From Amycolatopsis sp. NBC_01488 (lineage in GTDB: Bacteria > Actinomycetota > Actinomycetes > Mycobacteriales > Pseudonocardiaceae): 64,000 bases of DNA. Location: positions 3,104,001-3,168,000 of the forward strand of contig NZ_CP109434.1 of assembly GCF_036227105.1 (NCBI RefSeq), read 5' to 3'. Made by a program: the position numbers and the translations under genes. Shown here one piece after another: positions 60,544 through 64,000 of the stretch (its first letter is position 1; every line of letters starts with the position of its first letter). Under the pieces are notes generated by a model, which saw only the letters and a program-made list of their open reading frames with translations, was not told the origin of the DNA and ran no database searches.

Positions 60544-60975
60544 GTGACCACTTCGGTTCAGGACACCTCGGGCAGGTTGTACCTCGCCGTCGGCAGGCTG
60601 TCCCGGTCCCTGCGCCAGGCCGGCGTGCCCGGCCCGGGCCACGGCGCCATTTCGGCGCTCGCGACGCTGGTGATCTCCGGGCAGCTGCGCCTCGGCGACC
60701 TCGCAGCGAAGGAGGGCGTCGCCGCGGCGACGATGTCGCGGATCATCGCGTCGCTGGTCGAGGCGGGGTACGTCAGCCGCGAGTCCGACCCGGTCGACCG
60801 CCGCGCGTGGCTGGCGAAGGCGACCGAAGAGGGCGAGCGGCTCGTGTCCGGCGTCCGGTCGACGCGGGTGCAGGAGCTGAACCGGCGGCTCGACCGCTTG
60901 ACGCCCGAGCACCGCGAGGCCCTGACGGCGGCGATCCCGGCGCTGGAGGCGCTGATCGCGGACGAGGACCGCTGA
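60544..60975 (+). CDS. MarR-family regulator
   Basis: A 143-residue MarR protein. The HTH is LRLGDLAAKEGVAAATMSRI then IASLVEAGYVSRE, and the wing is SDPVDRRAWLAKATEEGE. GTG 60544 has GAAGGAG upstream and a likely -10 TAAGGT at 60485-60490. It is flanked by thiamine genes, but no operator or divergent partner links it to them. Confidence 0.87.
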   Translation: MTTSVQDTSGRLYLAVGRLSRSLRQAGVPGPGHGAISALATLVISGQLRLGDLAAKEGVAAATMSRIIASLVEAGYVSRESDPVDRRAWLAKATEEGERLVSGVRSTRVQELNRRLDRLTPEHREALTAAIPALEALIADEDR

Positions 60976-61053
60976 GCCGTTCCGGTTGCCGCGGAAGAAC
61001 GCCGCAGCGAGCGCCGTGAATGACTCGTTCCTGGCGTTCGGCCGGGCGCGTGC

Positions 61054-61887
61054 TCAGCGCTCCTCGGGTGCCAGCCGCCAGAAGGCCGACACCGGTCCGA
61101 CCTTGGCGCCCATCGGGTAGGCGTGCTCGACCGCGTGCGAGACGAACCACTTGCCGTACCGCGCCGCCTCGACGACCGGCATGCCCTTGGCCAGCCCGGC
61201 CGTCAGGGCCGACGCCATCGTGTCGCCCGCGCCGTGCGTGTGCGGCGTCGAGTACCGCTTGCCGGGCAGCTCCACGAACGTCGAGCCGTCGAACAGCAGG
61301 TCCACGCACTCGGGGTCGGCCTGCAGGTGGCCGCTCTTGACCAGGACGTACCGCGGGCCCATCCGGTGCAGCACCACCGCCGCGGTGTGCATGCCCTCGC
61401 GGTCTCGCACGGTCATGCCGGTCAGCAGGCGGACCTCGTCGAGGTTCGGCGTGAGGACCGTCGCGCGCGGGAGCAGCTCGTCGCGCAGGGCGTGCAGGCC
61501 CGCTTCGTCGAACAGCGGGTGACCGTGCATCGACGCCGCGACCGGGTCGACGACGAACGGGATCTTCTCGTCGCGGCCGATCCCGGCCTCGTCGCACGCC
61601 TCGGCCACCGCGTGGATGATCTCGGCCGACGCCAGCATGCCCGTCTTGGCCGCGCCGACGCCCATGTCCGCCGCCACGGCCTCGATCTGCCCGGCCACGA
61701 TGTGCGGCGGCAGGTCGGCGCGATCGTGCACGCCGAGGGTGTTCTGCACGGTGACGGCGGTGACCGCGACCAGGCCGTGCACGCCGCACGTCAGGAACGT
61801 GCGCAGGTCCGCCTGCAGCCCGGCGGCGCCGCCGGAGTCCGACCCGGCGATGGTCAACGCCGAGGGAGGGCTCGAGGTCATGGTCAT
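61054..61887 (-). CDS. thiD: Hydroxymethylpyrimidine kinase / phosphomethylpyrimidine kinase ThiD
   Basis: A 277-residue ribokinase-fold enzyme that phosphorylates HMP and HMP-P. ALTIAGSDSGGAAGLQADLR is the substrate loop; KTGMLASAEIIHAVAE, DPVAASMHGHPLFDEAGL and THGAGDTMASALTAGLAKGM (anion hole) follow. ATG 61885-61887 places a DasR-like site eight bases upstream; an in-frame ATG at 61968 would swallow that site. A paralogue begins on the same strand beyond 63768. Confidence 0.92.
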   Translation of the reverse strand: MTMTSSPPSALTIAGSDSGGAAGLQADLRTFLTCGVHGLVAVTAVTVQNTLGVHDRADLPPHIVAGQIEAVAADMGVGAAKTGMLASAEIIHAVAEACDEAGIGRDEKIPFVVDPVAASMHGHPLFDEAGLHALRDELLPRATVLTPNLDEVRLLTGMTVRDREGMHTAAVVLHRMGPRYVLVKSGHLQADPECVDLLFDGSTFVELPGKRYSTPHTHGAGDTMASALTAGLAKGMPVVEAARYGKWFVSHAVEHAYPMGAKVGPVSAFWRLAPEER

Positions 61888-61894
61888 CCCGACT

Positions 61895-61910
61895 TCTGGT
61901 CTAGGCCAAT
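61895..61910. promoter_or_regulatory. DasR-like site upstream of thiD
   Basis: TCTGGTCTAGGCCAAT matches the DasR consensus at 13 of 16 positions and the site at 53356-53371 at 14 of 16. It lies between divergent thiD and the secreted PI-PLC-like gene. Confidence 0.55.
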
Positions 61911-61991
61911 CGGCCGCTTTTCCTTCATCAAGAGTCAACCACGGTGGCACATTGTGGGGGCTACTCACCAGTTATGGGCGAAGGAGCCTGG

Positions 61992-63002
61992 ATGAAGCTC
62001 TTCTCGGTGGTCCTCCTCACGGCCGGTCTCGTGCTCTCGGGCGCGACCGCCGCCAACGCGGACAGTCCCAAGCTTTCCCACGTCACGACGGTCGGCGTGC
62101 ACAACACGTACGACCCGGCGGCCTACGGCTACCTGGCCCAGGCGCTCGACGCCGGCTCGTCGCTGATCGAGCTCGACGTCTGGCCGGACTTCTTCACCCA
62201 CGAGTGGAAGGTCAGCCACTCGAACCCGTTGGGGAACAACAACAACTGCGTCGCGGCCACCTCGGCGTCGCAGCTCTACAGCGGCGGGACGAACAAGAAC
62301 CTCGAGTACTGCCTCGACGACATCCGGATCTGGCTGGCCGCCCACCCCGGGCACACGCCGGTCACGCTCAAGCTCGAGATGAAGACGGGCTTCTCGGACA
62401 ACACCGGCATGGGCCCGGACGAGCTGGACGCGACGTTCCGCGCGCACCTCGGCAGCGTCGCGTTCCGCCCGGCCGAGCTGCTCGGCGGCTACGCCACGCT
62501 CGACGACGCCTCCAAGGCGGACAACTGGCCGTCCGTGGACGCGTTGCGGGGCCGGGTGATCACCGAGATCATCCCGGGCACCGTCGAGGAGGGGAACCCG
62601 ACCGACACGCTGCACACCGACGTCGAGTACGCGCGGTACCTGGTCGGGCTGAAGAACGCCGGCAAGCTCGGCGACGCGAACATCTTCCCGACCGTGCACG
62701 GCGCGGCCGGCGGTGACCCGCGGGACAAGTACACCGCCGACCTCAAGCCGTGGTTCGTCGTGTTCGACGGCGACGCGAGCGCGTGGGTGACGCAGACCGG
62801 GCCGTGGTGGTACGACGCCAACCACTACTACCTCGTGATGACCGACGGCCAGAACGTCGCGCCGGCGATCGACGCACACAACCCGACCGTCGACCAGGCC
62901 AACCAGCGCGTCGCCGACCTGGCGAAGCAGCACGCGTCGGTGATCACGTCGGACTGGACCGGGCTCACGACGGTGCTGCCGCAGGTGCTCGCCCGGGGTT
63001 AG
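61992..63002 (+). CDS. Secreted PI-PLC-like phosphodiesterase
   Basis: A 336-residue protein with a signal peptide (FSVVLLTAGLVLSGATAANA, cleavage near residue 24). The TIM-barrel has VTTVGVHNTYDPAAYGYLAQ (first catalytic His), SSLIELDVWPDFFTHEWKVS, and VSHSNPLGNNNN (second His), then VTLKLEMKTGFSD. This is the Ca-dependent phosphoinositide-specific PLC group of secreted actinobacterial proteins. ATG 61992 has AAGGAG. It is divergent from thiD. Confidence 0.87.
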   Translation: MKLFSVVLLTAGLVLSGATAANADSPKLSHVTTVGVHNTYDPAAYGYLAQALDAGSSLIELDVWPDFFTHEWKVSHSNPLGNNNNCVAATSASQLYSGGTNKNLEYCLDDIRIWLAAHPGHTPVTLKLEMKTGFSDNTGMGPDELDATFRAHLGSVAFRPAELLGGYATLDDASKADNWPSVDALRGRVITEIIPGTVEEGNPTDTLHTDVEYARYLVGLKNAGKLGDANIFPTVHGAAGGDPRDKYTADLKPWFVVFDGDASAWVTQTGPWWYDANHYYLVMTDGQNVAPAIDAHNPTVDQANQRVADLAKQHASVITSDWTGLTTVLPQVLARG

Positions 63003-63097
63003 CCGGTCAGCACGAGCGGGAAGGCCTGCTCGCCGTGGACCTGCAGCTGACCGGCTTCGATCAGTTCCCCGAGGTCGGTCAGCCCGCTGGTCCTCAG
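62999..63097 (-). pseudogene. Remnant of a zinc-type alcohol dehydrogenase/quinone oxidoreductase
   Basis: The minus strand just before the VOC gene end reads LTDLGELIEAGQLQVHGEQA followed by FPLVLTG and stop. This matches the end of MDR oxidoreductases (L-ELIEAGK--VHVE--FPL ... GK-VLT) with the A-AH-----GH--GK part deleted. No start, no cofactor domain, and only about 30 residues remain, so it is a decayed fragment, overlapping the PLC stop. Confidence 0.55.
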
Positions 63098-63726
63098 TCG
63101 AGGCAGAACTCGTTGCCTTCGACGTCCTGCATCACGATGCACGACTCGTTCTCGCCGTCGGCGTACAGCACTCGTTCGCACACCGCGCCGAGCGGGATCA
63201 GCCGGTCGCGCTCGGCCTCGAGCGCGGCGAGGCGTTCCGCGCCCACGAGCCCGGTGCCGGCGCGCACGTCGAGGTGCACGCGGTTCTTGACGACCTTGCC
63301 TTCGGGAACGCGCTGGAAGTACAGCCGCGGGCCCGCACCGGTCGGATCGACGCAGGCGAACGCCGCGCCCCGCCGCTCGGGCGGCAACGAGCGGTCGAAG
63401 TCGGCCCAGCTGTCGAACCCCGCGGGCGCGGGCGGCACGACGTAGCCCAGCACCTCGCACCAGAACCGGGCCACGCGCTCGGGTTCCGCGCAGTCGAAGG
63501 TGATCTGTACCTGCCTGATCGTCCCCATGGGCTCACCGTACTGGCGCGCCGCGCGGCTGCGGTAGTCGATCAATCCCACCCCCGCGGTGATGCCCGGTAC
63601 CGGGGTGAGCCCGGACTTCTCGCGCAGGACGTGGACCGCCAGGACGTGCCGGCCTTCGGCGACCAGGGTGTCGATCTCGTCCCGCAGCGCCTCGGGCAGG
63701 AGCCACCACAGCTCTTCGTCGGTCAC
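63094..63726 (-). CDS. VOC-family protein with an extra N-terminal domain
   Basis: A 210-residue protein. Residues 66-210 are a glyoxalase-like domain (Glyoxalase_6): VQITFDCAEPERVARFWCEV, RLYFQRVPEGKVVKNRVHLD and MQDVEGNEFCLD. Residues 1-65 form a small helical domain, EIDTLVAEGRHVLAVHVLRE, with the A-x-x-x-LRExxG pattern of bL12-like helices. ATG 63726 gives the two-domain form; ATG 63528 (MGTIRQ) would give the VOC domain alone. Function unknown. Confidence 0.75.
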   Translation of the reverse strand: MTDEELWWLLPEALRDEIDTLVAEGRHVLAVHVLREKSGLTPVPGITAGVGLIDYRSRAARQYGEPMGTIRQVQITFDCAEPERVARFWCEVLGYVVPPAPAGFDSWADFDRSLPPERRGAAFACVDPTGAGPRLYFQRVPEGKVVKNRVHLDVRAGTGLVGAERLAALEAERDRLIPLGAVCERVLYADGENESCIVMQDVEGNEFCLD

Positions 63727-63767
63727 CGGCCCAGTCTGGCAGCGCGGCCTTCCGGTTCGCGCGCGGT

Positions 63768-64000
63768 TTACCGGTCCAGCACCCAGAACGGGGACACCGG
63801 CCCGACACCCGCGCCGAGCGGATACGCCTCAGCCACGCAGCGCTCGATGAACTTCTTGCCCGCCGCCACCGCGTCCGGCACCGAAGCGCCCTTCGCCAGG
63901 GACGACGTGATCGCCGACGCCAGCGTGTCGCCGCCGCCGTGGGTGTGCTGCGTCTCGTACCGCGGGCCGCTCAGCGAGATGAACTCGGCGCCGTCCGTCA
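63768..64000 (-). CDS. Second ThiD-like HMP-P kinase, C-terminal end
   Basis: Only the last 76 codons are in the window; the 5' end lies beyond 64000. The anion-hole motif THGGGDTLASAITSSLAKGA and the end AYPLGAGVGPVSPFWVLDR align with the thiD at 61054 (HGAGDTMASALTAGLAKGM, AYPMGAKVGPVSAFW). It is therefore a tandem paralogue on the same strand. Confidence 0.85.
   Translation of the reverse strand, partial: TDGAEFISLSGPRYETQHTHGGGDTLASAITSSLAKGASVPDAVAAGKKFIERCVAEAYPLGAGVGPVSPFWVLDR

Overview
The window is high-GC actinobacterial DNA and most resembles a mycelial member of the Pseudonocardiales, such as Amycolatopsis. The grounds are the strong G/C preference at third codon positions, frequent GTG starts, four-base stop/start overlaps, several starts that look leaderless, and the gene content: MurT/GatD, a DasR-type GntR regulator with its operator, an AfsR/SARP regulator, ectoine genes, a WS/DGAT acyltransferase, PPOX/F420-type and mycothiol-type enzymes, and an OmpA/BON protein. 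The genus is an inference from content; no marker gene such as rRNA is present. I see no tRNA, rRNA, insertion sequence, prophage or CRISPR array.

Layout. 1-3038: end of murT, gatD, then a sensor kinase/response regulator pair. 3223-6410: a compact gas-vesicle operon (gvpO, a GvpA/J gene, gvpF, a 49-codon GvpJ/S-like gene, gvpK, gvpA, gvpL/F) whose last gene is a translationally coupled NHL-repeat protein. 6427-10459: dienelactone hydrolase, CoA-binding protein, an unknown protein, and a divergent VOC protein/meta-cleavage pair (hydratase and 4-oxalocrotonate decarboxylase). 10461-12897: a 21-bp tandem repeat, an alpha/beta hydrolase and a WS/DGAT. 13322-18728: an ABC exporter and small regulator/enzyme pairs, each with a palindromic operator. 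18803-22283: a GH3 beta-glucosidase and a GNAT gene preceded by two tiny leader ORFs. 22366-28286: benzoate catabolism through benzoyl-CoA epoxidation (boxC, boxB, benzoate-CoA ligase, amidohydrolase). 28339-30867: a quinone-stress locus (MarR, ring-cleaving VOC dioxygenase, esterase). 30910-38782: dipeptidase, membrane proteins, an Abi-alpha-like protein, a DUF445 protein and a 1054-residue patatin. 39010-42124: ectABCD. 42567-45314: a large SARP/NB-ARC/TPR regulator. 45615-50280: MmpS-like protein, an unknown two-gene module, an OmpA/BON protein and an SGNH hydrolase. 51309-54212: N-acetylglucosamine kinase, SIS-domain deaminase and dasR. 54255-57612: MFS exporter, threonine dehydratase and a membrane protein. 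57619-61887: thiamine genes thiE, a TPP riboswitch, thiO-thiS-thiG, and thiD. 61992-64000: a secreted PI-PLC-like protein, an oxidoreductase remnant, a VOC protein and the end of a second thiD.

How the parts connect. One 14-bp operator occurs in exact reverse complement at 8825-8838 and 29255-29268, which ties the meta-cleavage genes to the MarR quinone-stress locus 20 kb away. DasR-type sites lie between dasR and the SIS gene, and again upstream of thiD. A near-palindromic 13-mer, GTCCACWTYGGAC, recurs six times exactly. The best candidates for something not yet described are the GNAT leader with its switchable hairpin, the two-gene unknown module at 46602-47959, the shared operator, and the recurring 13-mer.
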